NCBI GenBank assembly: GCA_030770545.1
Contig: CM061099.1
Location: 15,011,001 to 15,075,000 of the forward strand
DNA: 64,000 nucleotides
Direction: 5' to 3'
Source of the DNA: Macropodus opercularis
Lineage: Eukaryota > Chordata > Actinopteri > Anabantiformes > Osphronemidae
Shown here one piece after another: positions 24,401 through 41,535 of the stretch. The notes beneath the pieces are model-generated. The model searched no databases, was not told the origin of the DNA, and saw nothing but the letters and a program-made list of their open reading frames with translations. A program made the position numbers and the translations under genes. Every line of letters starts with the position of its first letter. Position 1 is the stretch's first letter.

Positions 24401-27400
24401 AAGCTGTAAATGACGAGGCAGAAACGCATTTACCCACTGCCTGGCGACAAGTTAAGGTTTAACAAAGTAGGACACATGTAAAAGTAGATCAGACAAGTAA
24501 GTCACCGGAAAACCTCAGTTTCTTCTTTCAACACCCTGCAGAGCTCCTCACTTCCTCTTCATCACCAAACGCAACGTTCCAGTCATGAGCTGCCGTTTCT
24601 GACCCTTAGTGTTTCCAGGAAATGCAAAAATAAAGCCATTCAAACAACGGAATCTGTGAAGTGAAGAAATACTATCTTTGAAATGCTTCTGTTGTCATGC
24701 CAACAGTGTGCCAGTGGTTCGGCCTGCGTGTGTACGTTATGCAGACCAGGGCTGGTCTGTGAGCAGACTGGCCTGGTGAAGAGCAGATCGCTCCATCGGT
24801 GTCAAAACTAAAAATACGCTCTGACGGAAGATGCGCGTTATGTCGAGGTCCGCGGCCTGTTGAGCCGCACGCAACGCTGACGTCTAAGCCTCCGGAATTA
24901 GAATCCCATACATTTATGTTCAGTGCCATTTAACCCGCAGGCCGACTTTTGTTGTGTTCTGTAAGTTCCGTCTGCTCTTTCTCTAAATTTGCTCTAACTT
25001 CCAGTGTTTTTATGAATAACTTTACAACAAAGACTCCTTTAAAAGTTTTCATTGACAGGTTTTTCATTCTGTTTAATTTTTTTTTTAAATCACAAATTCA
25101 TTCCGTATAAACCAGTGACTCCGTGTCTCCGGCAGATTCTCTACGACAGTCCTAAGGCGAGGAGGGAAGTGGAGCTTCACTGGCGGGTCTCAGGAGGGCC
25201 GTACATCGTTCGCATTCTCAGCCTGTACGAGAACATGCATCATGGGAAGAAGTGCTTGCTCATCATCATGGAGTGGTAGGATTCACGTTGCACCACCTCT
25301 GTCAGTGTGAACTCCCTGACCTCCCTGAAAACTTTCCCCGACTGACACGCGTGTCCTTATTACAGTCTTTGGGGATGTCTGGTGTTTCAGACGTACTAAT
25401 AGATGTAATATTATTAAAAATCTGTTGAATCATTGTTTTGAAGTCTACATTAAGGAAGTTGACCTAACTTAAACTTTAAGTAGACGTAATTGAGTCAGTC
25501 TTTACAGATTGAACCATACGAGCAGCTTTAACAAACCTGCTTTGACTAAATATTGTTGTGTTTTTGTTGACGTGAGAAGAGGAAGCTACACCCAGTGGGC
25601 TCTGACTCTCCACAGCGTTTGTTTGTTCTGTTGTAAATACAGAATGAATCACACATATTTCAGCCACCACCATTATTAAATAAAGACTCGCTTTCTGACG
25701 AAGCAGCAACTTTACGACGCGCGTTTCTACAAAACAAACCTCGCGTTACTCTTTACAAATGTGGAATGCGGCTTATCGAGCAGAGTAAATAGTTTCAGTT
25801 ATTTATTCCAGATGTTAGAACCAGTATATCCTGTTAAACCCTTTAAAACTTGCTTTTCATGATGGAGCTTCTTCTTATCAAAAGACACCGTTTGTGTTTC
25901 ACGCCATGTCAAGAAGAAAGTCAAAGGTCGGGTCTTTGTCATGAGATCGTGCAGTAAGATTGCACCAAAACAAACCTCAGACTACAATGAAAATGCCTAG
26001 AGGGAGATTAACACGGCCATTATAACTAACATATATAACGCCCTGTGTGTCTGTTGATCTCTGAACCACAAAAAGTCCCGTCTTCCGTGATGCGCGTTGA
26101 TGCACGGCCACGTCGTGGGGAGATGTGTGGTTGTGAAAACAAGGAATGTGTAGCACAGGCTTGTAATGCTGAAAGGGGAACTTGTAAAGTCCCAGGTCTC
26201 AGGGATGAAAATAGTCTATTTTAGAAAAAAAAACTCATGGTATACATGTTTTTTATTCATCTATCATAAATAAAATCTAATCAGAATCAAATTGTGTTAC
26301 TGCACTTTACATAAACAATGTTGAAGGAGATTTCTTTCTTATTGGTGAATGTAGTAAAAGTCATTTAATCGGTTTGTCAGTGACGCTGTGATGTGTTACT
26401 CTTATTCAACCTCACACCTGACACGTTTGTGCTGTTTGTGATGTGTGCGTCTATGTTTCCAGTATGGAGGGAGGAGAGCTGTTCAGCCGGATTCAGGCCA
26501 GAGGAGACCAGGCCTTCACTGAGAAAGGTGAGGACTGGCGGAGGGACGGCTGCTGTCTGAAATCACCTCAGGACGTTCGACACGCAGAAAGTCCCACGAC
26601 TGAAAACAAAACACAGGGGAATCAATTCAGAATAACAAGCCTGTTTCAGCTCCTTCGGGTCCTGTGGTTTGGTTTGAGAGTGTTCTCCTCTTTTCTTCCC
26701 AGAGGCATCTGAGATTATGAGGGACATTGGCACGGCCATTGAGTTTCTACACAACATTAACATCGCACACAGAGACATCAAGGTGCGCAGAGAGCAACGT
26801 CGCTTCCCGAATAACAATACGCCTCATTGTTCTGGCACCGTTGGATAAACTTGATTCGCTTTCCCTCCGCAGCCAGAGAATCTGCTGTACACCACCAAAG
26901 ATAGGAACTGCATCCTAAAACTGACCGATTTTGGCTTTGCTAAGGAGACCACGCTACAGAACTCACTACAGACTCCCTGTTATACACCGTATTATGTGGG
27001 TATGTTGTTTTACATTATTATCTAAGGATCACATGGCGGATGAACGTTTGTAGAGTAAGGGAAATTTTTTAAATGCTGTACTGTTGTTGAGTCATTTGTG
27101 TTGGTGTTGTACTCTTTTCGTGACTCATAAGCTCCGGAGGTTTTGGGTCCAGAGAAATACGACAAGTCCTGCGACATGTGGTCCCTGGGCGTCATCATGT
27201 ACATCCTGTGAGTACCGCACGTTGTTGCATGGCAGTGCAGGGGCGTCGTACGCTACTTCTTTCTGAGGTTGCACCGTGTTTGTCCATCTAGGTTGTGCGG
27301 CTTCCCTCCGTTTTACTCCAACACGGGTCAGGCCATTTCACCGGGGATGAAGAGGAGGATCCGCATGGGCCAGTATGAGTTTCCTAACCCAGAGTGGGCA

Positions 27401-28157
27401 GAGGTTTCACAGGAAGGTGAGAGTCACCGCAGAAAAACGCACAGAAGGCCTCACCCTGCTTACAAATGCTTGTTTATCTCTTAGCCCTGAAATTACAGGA
27501 TTTCCCAAACATTTCCCAGAGAGTCCAGCTGTTTGGTAAACAAGCAGTCACGCTCCTTTTTTGTAAGATAACAGTGATGCCTTTTTATCTATTATCTATT
27601 CAACTAAACCGTACTTTACCGTGAACTCCCTGAGAAATTCCTACGCCGATAGCCCTGACATATTGCCGCTCGTCACACCGCGCTTATCTCGTCTGCCTCA
27701 CTTGCAACCTGTCGCTGTAGAAAACAGGAAACTACAAAACCAAGGTGCTGCACCAGCTCTGACACAGTGACCCTCATACAGAAACTGCGGCCTTTACGCA
27801 GCGTCAGTCTACACCATCCATAGTTACATACGCATCTGGAGCCAAAGCTGCTTTATGATTTATGCTAAGGAGCAGTCACTTGAATTCTTCTTTTATATTT
27901 GACGTATAAGGTAACTGTCAACCATGGGAAAACACCTCAACCTACAGCAATTGTGTGTGTGTGTCTTGCTATTAATGTAATGTAATCATATTTGATAATC
28001 GCGTCTCTCAGCAAAAGATCTGATCCACCAGCTACTGAAGACAGACCCTAATGAAAGAATGACCATCACTCAATTTATGAACCATCCATGGATCAATGTA
28101 AGCTTGTCAACGACACATAGACACTATTTACTTCCTGTGTGCGCGTCTTCTTGCTCA

Positions 28158-28241
<84 letters not shown>

Positions 28242-29687
28242 CTCTGCAGCAGTCCATGGTGGTTCCCTCCACTCCTCTCCACACCACCCGGGTCCTGACC
28301 GAAGACAGAGACATGTGGGAGGATGTGAAGGTCAGCAACGTGACAACACTGACCTCTTCTGGTCGATTCTTGACATTACAACCCGTTTCTGCAGGACAAG
28401 GACGTGCTCTGTTACTTTAAAAATACAGGACTTATAAGAGACAGAATAGGATTTTTATATTATATTAATATAGACATTGTTATTCAGGATCACAAAAGGT
28501 CTGTACACGAGTAAAATTAAAAATCAGCTACGACTGATTGCCGTGCTAAAGATACGGTACCCAGTACCCTGTTGCATTCTGGGTCAGCTTGTGAAAAACG
28601 TTGTATGTCAGTTATGGATTTCCACACAGCTTTACGTCATCCTGTGCAACATCTTGAAACACTAAAACAGCTCATGCAAACACACAATTACCTCAAGCCT
28701 CGGGCTCTGACTGTGTGTAACATAGAGACCCAACACCAACAGCATTTTCATAATAATATGGCCGCTGCAGACGTGCTGCCAGCCTAACAATTAGTACATC
28801 TAGGAATTAAAAATACTTTTGTGTGTCACAGTTTTGATGATGCCCACCAGAGGGAACAGTGTTGCCTTTATCACCACACACACACACACACACTGTTTTT
28901 CACAATTCTTTGTCTATGATTAACACAAAGAAATGTGTTTAAAGAACACATTTGCTGCCTTCGAGTCACTGCAGGGTTATTTTCACAACTGCACTTGTGC
29001 AAGTTGGACGATTGCATATTTTTCAGTGGGAACGCAAGCGAAGATCACGAGCGGAGCTGTGCATTCCTGTGCAACAGCAGAATGAGTCCGAAAGCGATAA
29101 GCTGTGAAAAGACATTTCTCCAACGTGATACGCGTACAATACAAAAACTGCTCAGCTCTGCGACGGCCGCTGCTGCGTTGCGTAAAGAGCTGCTGCACTC
29201 CTGAACTAGAACGTCTCGACAGGCGCAGAACCAGGGGCCACGTTCCTGCTATGTAGGAGAAGAGCCCCGTCATGAACCATAGAGGATCAACGCTCTGAGA
29301 GATATTAATTGTAGAGATGAAACTCTCACAATCCACTGACATTTTGATATATTTAGTTCAATCATAGTGATATTTCCTCAACTTAATGAAATTGTTTTTA
29401 GACATCAGTCTTTTTAAACCACTGATTTGAATAAGTGGTTCTATTTTATAATACTTTGTATAATAGTTTCTAGAATGCTGCTGTGTGTAGCCTTCGCTGC
29501 TAGACCTGATCCTCTGGCCTGTTCTTCACAGGAGGAGATGACCAGTGCCTTAGCGACCATGCGTGTGGACTACGACCAGGTGAAGATTAAGGATCTTGAC
29601 ACTTCCAGCAACCCGCTGCTCAACAAGAGACGCAAAAAGGCTGCTGCGGGCACAAAGAGCGGCTCCACGGTTTGTCAGAGTCAGTGA
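21437..29687 (+). CDS. mapkapk3: MAP kinase-activated protein kinase 3 (MK3)
   Basis: MK3 is a Ser/Thr kinase activated by p38 MAPK; it phosphorylates small heat-shock proteins and mRNA-binding proteins. The exons are 21437-21733, 25136-25275, 26463-26527, 26703-26782, 26873-26999, 27132-27207, 27292-27416, 28012-28097, 28250-28330 and 29532-29687, giving 410 residues (human MK3 has 382). Visible motifs are glycine loop LGLGINGKV, ALK with the catalytic Lys as residue 99 (last codon of exon 1), HRDIKPEN with Asp192, DFG 213-215, activation-loop Thr228 in QTPCYTPYY, a VVPSTPLHT phospho-site stretch and a basic KRRKK near the C-terminus. MK3 rather than MK2 is indicated by LECF, MHHGKKCLLIIM, CGFPPFYSNTGQ and MRVDYDQVKIKDL. 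The N-terminal 60 residues are Pro/Gln/Ala-rich and longer than in human MK3. Confidence 0.95.
21734..25135 (+). other. mapkapk3: Large first intron of mapkapk3
   Basis: This 3.4-kb intron begins GTACTG and ends CCGGCAG. I found no conserved coding exon, RNA gene or recognisable transposon in it; the short open frames on both strands lack family resemblance. First introns of this size often hold enhancers, but nothing specific can be named. Confidence 0.6.
28160..28237 (+). repeat. (TG)n microsatellite at the 3' end of mapkapk3 intron 8
   Basis: A pure TG/GT tract of about 78 bases ends 12 bases before the first base of exon 9 (28250). Only TTGCTCTCTGCAG separates it from the exon, so it occupies the polypyrimidine/branch region. 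Confidence 0.95.
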
Positions 29688-29800
29688 CGGAACCGGATGA
29701 CGACGAGGAGACGCATCCCAGAGGAGCTGGAGGGAGGAAAAGTCAGTTAGTGCTGAAGAGCATCATTAAACTGAGATTGGATGTTGAGGGAATGCTCTAA

Positions 29801-29806
29801 AATAAA
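29801..29806 (+). promoter_or_regulatory. mapkapk3: mapkapk3 polyadenylation signal AATAAA
   Basis: A canonical hexamer lies 114 bases after the stop codon; it is the first AATAAA in the 3' flank. Confidence 0.6.
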
Positions 29807-29829
29807 GAAGTCAGGGCTGGATATTTATG

Positions 29830-32800
29830 ATTTATGACTGTGAATAAGACACGATACCACCTGTGTCTGCTGTTTGTAGGTATAAACAGCTCAGCTGCAG
29901 GTGTGAGTTATTCTATGTATGTAATTTTTAGCTTGTTGACTTTGACTTTGTTGTGATGATATTTTTGTGTATTTGAATGCTGAGCTTTGTGACTATGCAC
30001 CGTGTGTGCAGATCGAGCACAAACAGGCAAACCAACGGTGGACAGAATCAGAAACTGTAACACTTACTGACCTGTGTTGTCTTAATTTTGTTTGTGTTGT
30101 TCCTGCCTTCCTTTCAATAGGCAGAGAAAAAGCCTGACGTGCCAATAAATGTCGGCTGCAGCTCGGCCTGAGGAGGTATTTTTTGTTACCGCAACAATAA
30201 AATGGGTTCGCGGCTGCCGGTCAACATTGTGTCCTAAAAAGGAGCCTTGAGAGGCAGCGAGCAACCTGCCGCCGTCCTGTCAGCATGAGCCAGAGCGCGT
30301 TTATGTAAGCGGCAGTGGGGCAATAGCTGCTTGTGTGAAATGAATGAGTTTGGACATTTTTGAGAAACGCCTCTGTGTGTGGAGATTGAAAGTTCTTCCA
30401 CTAAATATGGGCCCGGTTTCACTTCCCTTTAAAACACAGGGGCCTGTGCAAATAAAGGCACCGGATTGCATTTGAAAAAAGTCACAATAAAGTAGAAGAG
30501 TTCAAACACAAGGTGCTTTTATCCTGTGGACCAGTTTCTGTGTTGGTGTTTTCCAGGCTTTGTAGGGCTTCTATAAATAGCAGTAGATCAGTTGTTTGGG
30601 ATGCAGCCATCTGACTTGTTCTCCTGGTAAAGGTCAGCATTATTATGTTTAGATTATACCGTAAGTACCTTTCACCCACTTCAGTCACATGATCCCGCTG
30701 CGGTATTTAGAGGATGGGTTGATGGAAGCTAATCGAAAAGAGTTCAAGGCCTCCCTGCTCTTAATAAAGGGTGTAAGCCGTGATTAGACGGGGGCCAGAT
30801 AGACCGTGGCCTCTCGGCTGCCGTCTGCTGCCCCCTGCGTCTTTGCACAGAATAATAAATGCATAAATATTAAGATGTATTTGTGAGAAGAGTTTTAAGA
30901 TGTTGTCAAAGGACACATTTTGAAACATTCCTGAGAAGGCAGTGCACTTTTCACAGAGACAAGCCCACTCACCATTGCACCATCCTCTCTGTTGCTAATA
31001 GGTTGACCTATACATTGCGTGTGTTGTGTTGTGTGATCGCTGTGATGACACAGGAGCATTCGATTTTTTTTTTCTTTTCCTCTCTTTGACTGATAAACTG
31101 ATGAACTATTTTCTTGTTGCTTGCGAAGCTTCAGGGCAAATTCCAGCCTGCGCCGTAGCCCAGCAACAGATGAGAAAGGATGTCTCTGCACGGTAAGTCG
31201 CAACCTATAAACAAAAGAAATTCTATCGCCCTCAAACTGTTCACAGGTAAGTGATCTGTGCTGACATGTATAGTGAATATTTCATGTTCATTTGCATAAG
31301 GGCCAAGAAAGAAAACAATCGAATAAATGTAGCTTTAGATTCGCGCTTGCAGTCGGCTTCATGCTACACTGGGCTATTTAAAGTCTGTTATCTCATGTTT
31401 GAATTGGAGATTACACACAGCGAGTGTAAGGAGTGTGCGATGGGTGGGGTACAGCTGGTGGGGTCAATCTCCTTGCCCTTTAGGTAGGAATGTGTTGAAG
31501 GTCGGTGGAGAGCCATGTGACGCTCAACTATTTCTCCCCTACTCTACAAAGCTTACTTCAGCCGTTCCATAATGTCTTTCTCTCCCTGCCTCCTGTGTGC
31601 CGGACACATATGCGGTGTACAGGCCTTGGGCTTCACAACAGTGTCATCATTGTAATACGGCGCTGATAAGAAAACCATCACTGCCTCTGAAACAGCCCCA
31701 AGTCCTCACAGGCAGGTCACGTGACGCTCGTAATATCTCCAGAGGGTCAGCGCGCTGGCGGCGCATCGGTGTTGCTTTGTGTATTCCTCCTGGCCGAACA
31801 AAGTCACAGTCTTATAGCAGCGTCTCCTCGGGCAGGGGCAGCGGGAGAAATGATCTGATAAAGGTGATAAACATTTAGGACCTGACGTCAACCCGGCCGT
31901 GAATTCACCGTTGATGTTTCTCTTTTTTGCTGTACAACTCGTAATTTTTAGTAGTTCACCAGCTTCTTCTTGATTCCCATCAGTCCGACTACGCTGTGAC
32001 TGCTCATACTGAGCTGAACTGAACCTGTCTGTGTTCAGATCAGTGGAATTAGCACCAGTGAAGAAACACTGGTGAGGTGACTGGGCCAGCTGTTGTAGTA
32101 ACACCTGAGGAGACGCAATACAGGTTTAAGGTTGAGTCACACAGTTATTTACACGCTCATTGTGTTACATTACGCATATATCATATAAAGAGTAACGTAC
32201 ACACCCTTTAGGAGACTTAGATCCTCTGACCAGAAGCTTTTGGCCTTTGCAGTCGCAGCCTCTATGGAGCAGTCTCCCCCACTATAGAGGCTGCACCAAC
32301 ACTACTGCTGCTATGACTGGAACCAGCAGGTACAGCCACAGTAGCAGAACCCGAAGCAAATACACTGTAGCTTTGAGGCTCGATCAGCCTGCTGCAAAAT
32401 CCAACACAAAATTTATTTTACGGCCCAATCGCTCAGCTTTTAGCACCTGAGTACTGATGACTGGGCCTTTTCCTAAATCCCTGCCCGGAGTAGTGGTGGT
32501 AAACATGTTACAGACAGGCTGTTTAGACTGTGCCTTTATCTCCATGATCTCTTATCACAACTTGATTTCATCACAGAAAAACAACAACAGTCATAACCAG
32601 CTTTAGGAGTGTGTGTATGGGGGAGGGGGGGGGGGGGGGGGTAATGTTGTGTAATCAATCTGTGATGGTGACTTTATAAAGATCTGCTTACATTAAAGAC
32701 AATAATACATCTGAGCTATTTCTTCCTGCCACAAATGTCTAATCAACCCCTAATTATACTACGCTGTTGAGCATGTCGACACAGTGCAGTTCAGAGTGGA

Positions 32801-33345
32801 CTGGATTATTGTCTTAGAGCAGTTAAACAAGTTTTGCTAGTCTCAGTGTTCCTGGAAAACCCTTTTAATGGGCTTGACATTAACTGAGACAGATTAAATG
32901 GAGCATGGGAGTTTTTTTTCATTATTAGGTAAATATTTTGTTTGAATCAGAAGCTTTAAATGTATGATTTAGTAAAAGATATTGGCCAATAACACATAGC
33001 TGCCAAGAGCAGAGCAGTTTATCCACGGGACCGCTGTGACATGTCCTCCAATATATGTAGTAACCTAAATTTAACCACCAATGTCATGGGAAAGAGCAAA
33101 ACTCCAGCCACCAGGACTGGTGGGGACGTTTCCCAGCTATCAAAGGGAGGGCTCTGCGCAGGGAGGGAGCAGAGGGCAGGTAGGCTCCCACCTCATCCAG
33201 TTTTGGAGAAAGACTCTCTCCCAGCCTGAGATCTCACACACATACACGCAGTGGGTGTGAGAAGGGCGAGCATCAGTGTAAGCGCAGGCTGCTTTTGGGC
33301 GCACGTACGCACCGCCAGGCACCGCGCTCCATCAGGCAGACGCCC
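29830..33345. other. Intergenic region between mapkapk3 and pfkfb4
   Basis: No gene is recognisable on either strand. Open frames here are short and not family-like. Notable items are a 17-base G run at 32625-32641 and an isolated donor-like CACG|GTAAGT at about 31190. Part of it may be distal promoter or leader sequence of pfkfb4. Confidence 0.55.
32625..32641 (+). repeat. Poly-G run (17 bases)
   Basis: An uninterrupted G17, preceded by GGGGGA, lies in intergenic DNA. Length is prone to sequencing error. Confidence 0.9.
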
Positions 33346-33400
33346 ATGATGAGAGGCTGCTCCAGCCGAGCCAAGCTCACACAGAACCAGGGCAGAGCGG
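33346..33400 (+). other. pfkfb4: Candidate alternative first coding exon of pfkfb4
   Basis: Two adjacent ATG codons at 33346 and 33349 open a frame, MMRGCSSRAKLTQNQGRA plus one base, that ends at a GTAAGA donor at 33401. The phase (1) is that of the annotated first exon 35090-35201, so it would splice in frame to exon 2 at 36019. The encoded LTQN also occurs in the usual N-terminus (RELTQNPLKKIW). PFKFB genes are known for alternative first exons. There is no transcript evidence here and the peptide is short, so this remains a proposal. Confidence 0.35.
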
Positions 33401-33466
33401 GTAAGAGTCGTCGCTTCGCAGGCTTTATTAGCTGGAGTTTATTTTGAGCATCTTTAGACGGAGGAC

Positions 33467-33492
33467 AGAGAGAGAGAGAGAGAGAGAGAGAG
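33467..33492 (+). repeat. (AG)n microsatellite
   Basis: A 26-base AG run lies just downstream of the candidate alternative first exon of pfkfb4, inside the putative long first intron. Confidence 0.9.
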
Positions 33493-34822
33493 GATCGCGG
33501 ACGTAAACAAGAGCCGACGTGCAGTCATCGAGACCTTTACCCTACATAACAATTTTTTATAGAAACAAGCCTCGTTTGTGTTTGACAGTTGTGCCGTGAT
33601 GTGGTTTGAGACCCAGACCAGGTGTGCGTGTGTGGTTTTCTGGTGAATTTCACGGAAAAGGAGTTCAAACATAAGATATTATTCGGATGTTTCATTTCCG
33701 CCACGCTGATCACGACGGACACGCGGCGGCCACTGGCGCCCTCTCGGTTTTGTCGGACGTGTGACGCGTTCGTGGTTGTGACTGTAGCCGCTGGACGGAG
33801 AAACATCTGTCGTAAGGATGGATCGTTGAGCTGAGGCGAGCTACGCGCAGTCCGCTGTGCTGCGCTGGCTGAGAGCTGCAATCACAGTCTGGGAGCTTCT
33901 GGAGGAGGAGGAGGAGCCCAGATCAGCTTCCTGTTCATTTCCCCAAGTTCACTTGTGCGAGAAACCTCATTTGCCCTCTGCAAAATATGTATTAGCACAC
34001 AGGACAACCTGCTGTTGTTTCCCCTGTTTCCACACAGAGAGGCCACTAGACATCAACTTACCCATCACATAATATAACTGTTCAACTGTTTGTAGGTTAA
34101 TTCAGTAAACGCTTCCCTCGCCTTTTTTATTTTTTATAATATCAAGTCAAGGTCTATTCTTCGTGCCGTTAGTGAACCATCCGTTGTGGACTTGATGAAC
34201 CTGACATAAATCAGCAGATAGGGAATTAGAGTAAAGGAGCTATTTAATTAGAAAACCTCCATCTTAGCATATTTAGGTCACTGGCCAAGTTGCTCCATCA
34301 CCAAGACTGACTCTAAGGATTAATATATCTGTGCATCAGGCCGGTCCTCAGGAACAAACGGATGATGATGATCCGAACGCTTTATAACTTTTACTGCTTG
34401 TAACCGTGTAGATTATGCACAGCAGGAGCTGTTTTCAAAGACAGAGAAGTGCTGCCATCTCCTGGATGGGGTCCGCACATACACAGACCACCGGACCAGA
34501 GGACCGGCACCGCTCCAGTCCCCTTTATATCTGCTTCTGGGCTCCAGAGGCTGCGCTTCACACATTACCTTCACACGTTGTGCAACTTAAAAGAAAAATA
34601 AAAAAGAATAATATAAACAGGTGAAATATTCATAAAACCAATCAATACAAACAAATTAAAGCAATGCATTCCTATTTGGTTCACCGTCATTATGAATCGT
34701 AAAACCTGTACAAAGTAATTTGAACAGTATTCCTGGCTTCATTAAAATAATGCTTTAATTGTTTAATTGTTTGCATCTTTGCCGCTTTTACAAGTCTTGT
34801 TAGGTTGTGTTTTCTGAGTGAG

Positions 34823-34925
34823 CACGCCTCTTGTCAGTTACGGTAGCGTGGAACGTGCTGCGCCCGTATTGCGGTCATTGCGGTCGACCGCGGGTTTTCG
34901 CGTTGTGGCCGGATCGGAGCACGTG
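34823..34925 (+). promoter_or_regulatory. pfkfb4: Cluster of HIF/E-box cores upstream of pfkfb4
   Basis: Within about 100 bases lie CACGC (34823-34827, GCGTG on the other strand), GCGTG (34846-34850), ACGTG (34853-34857) and the palindrome CACGTG (34920-34925). The RCGTG core is the hypoxia-inducible-factor half-site, and PFKFB4 is a known hypoxia-induced gene. The cluster lies 165-270 bases upstream of the preferred start codon. That it drives hypoxic expression is inference. Confidence 0.4.
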
Positions 34926-35089
34926 ACACCAGCAGTTGGAGAAAGACCGAGTGACCGCGAGCGTCTCCTCCATCATCCCCATCCCCCGCAGAGCAAGCGC
35001 GGATGAAACACCGGCCTCCTGCCGGGCAGCATCACGGGAAGGAGCCCCGTGTTCCCGCCGCGGCTGCGTCCACCTCGCTGCTAGACGGA

Positions 35090-40128
<5,039 letters not shown>

Positions 40129-40654
40129 GGCAGTATCCTCACCCCACTCCCCCACCCTCTCCCTCTTTACCTTCAGACGCACAATGCATCTGCTATTTTC
40201 CTTTCCACTTTCCTTTGATTGATTCTTAGATTTTATTTCTGCACTTATTGTTTTAGCAACATATGTAATTGACTGGAATCCAGTTTCTCATGTGATTAAT
40301 TCGATGGCACAGATTTTGTGTTGGGCAAATTGCCCCACTTTTGGAGAATTAATGATATTTAATCTCTAAAAATGGGATTATTTTTAGAGGATGCTGTAAT
40401 CCCAAATGTGAAGCAGTAAAACTGGCACATTTTCAGAAGCAGTTATTACTTGTATCTTATTCTGTTGATCTTGTCTGTGAACTGATTACTGTCATCACGC
40501 TATATTTCTGTCAGGACACAGGAATTCACGTTTAGTTTTGCACAACACAAAGTTGTGATTTCTTTTGCACATAAAATCAACTCCATATTTTGATTTCCTC
40601 TAAATTGTCTTTTGTTGACGTTATTCCCTAGTTTTAGTCTGTCTCTCACTGTCT

Positions 40655-40660
40655 AATAAA
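40655..40660 (+). promoter_or_regulatory. pfkfb4: pfkfb4 polyadenylation signal after exon 14
   Basis: AATAAA lies 527 bases after the stop of the usual terminal exon. Further A/T-rich hexamers follow near 40763. Use of this signal would exclude the downstream alternative terminal exon at 41414. Confidence 0.5.
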
Positions 40661-41413
40661 TACTTACTTTTTGTTCAACAATGTGATTCTTGTATTATAA
40701 CTATACATATCAGTGATTAGGATGAGGAGGAAAATATTTGTGTTTGCTGTTTACTCTCTCTAAATAAACTCTCACTCAACCATTTCACGTATCCTTACAA
40801 CAAGCTTCTTGTGCTTAATTTTTAGCTATAGAGCACTAGAAATAGTTTCAGTCAGGAAATATCCTACTACAAGTTTCATTCTTTTCTACACTAATTAGAG
40901 AGGAGATGTTCAGTGCAGTGACTGTCCTGCTTTTTACTCTGCTGTGCAAACCCAAGTGTTTTTCCATTAATTCATATGCAAAGAGTCCACTGGGAAGGCG
41001 AAAAGAAAGAGCTGCCATTTATCAGCCCGAACAAAACGCTCCTTATGCCACAAAGATTTCTTTCTGCCTAGAGCAATTACAAATGTAGACTTTGTATTTG
41101 TATTCTGCTGGCTCTTTGTTCAAAAGTGTAAGTGGTTTTCATGGATATGAAAACAGCACTGGTATAGGTTAAAGGGTTCCCATCCCCTTATTGATACACA
41201 CTGTGTAAGACAAATGAGTCACATTAATTCACATAGTGACACAGCAGTGGATTGTGTTAAAGTGAATGCCAGTTGTCAGCATGCTTTAAGATGCGGCGCT
41301 TTTCCAGAATTTAAACCATCTGTGTCAGAAAGTGTTGTGATAAATCAACTATCTCTCCTAACAACAAACTTTGTTACAGAATGGCTCTGATAAAGCTGCG
41401 TTCTTCTTTCCAG

Positions 41414-41473
41414 AATGTGAACATCCATCGAACAGCTGCAGACGCCCTGCAGACCGTCCCTCCTCACCTCTGA
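41414..41473 (+). CDS. pfkfb4: Alternative terminal coding exon of pfkfb4 (exon 14b)
   Basis: A strong acceptor (TTCTTCTTTCCAG ending at 41413) is followed by 19 codons and TGA: NVNIHRTAADALQTVPPHL. The usual exon 14 at 40069-40128 encodes NVEVTRMSEEALLTVPVHQ plus TGA. Both are exactly 60 bases, enter in phase 0 and so can follow exon 13 (ending 39385), and share N, V, R, A, L, T, V, P and H at 9 of 19 positions. Human PFKFB4 and PFKFB1 end with related tails. I infer a tandem duplication of the last exon that gives an alternative C-terminus. A variant poly(A) signal ATTAAA occurs at 42103-42108. Expression is not shown by the sequence; it could also be a decaying copy, though no stop or frameshift is present. 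Confidence 0.65.
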   Translation, partial: NVNIHRTAADALQTVPPHL

Positions 41474-41511
41474 CAGGCTGCTGCTGTGACAAAGTCGGGC
41501 CGACGTGGGAC

Positions 41512-41535
41512 CTCTCTCTCTCTCTCTCTCTCTCT
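41512..41535 (+). repeat. (CT)n microsatellite
   Basis: A 24-base CT run lies 39 bases after the stop of the alternative pfkfb4 exon, in its putative 3' UTR. Confidence 0.9.

Noticed and set aside
31150..31200. ATG frame ending at a CACG|GTAAGT donor, considered as a pfkfb4 upstream exon
   Set aside because: The phase at the donor (2) does not fit pfkfb4 exon 2, and no other acceptor gives a sensible continuation.
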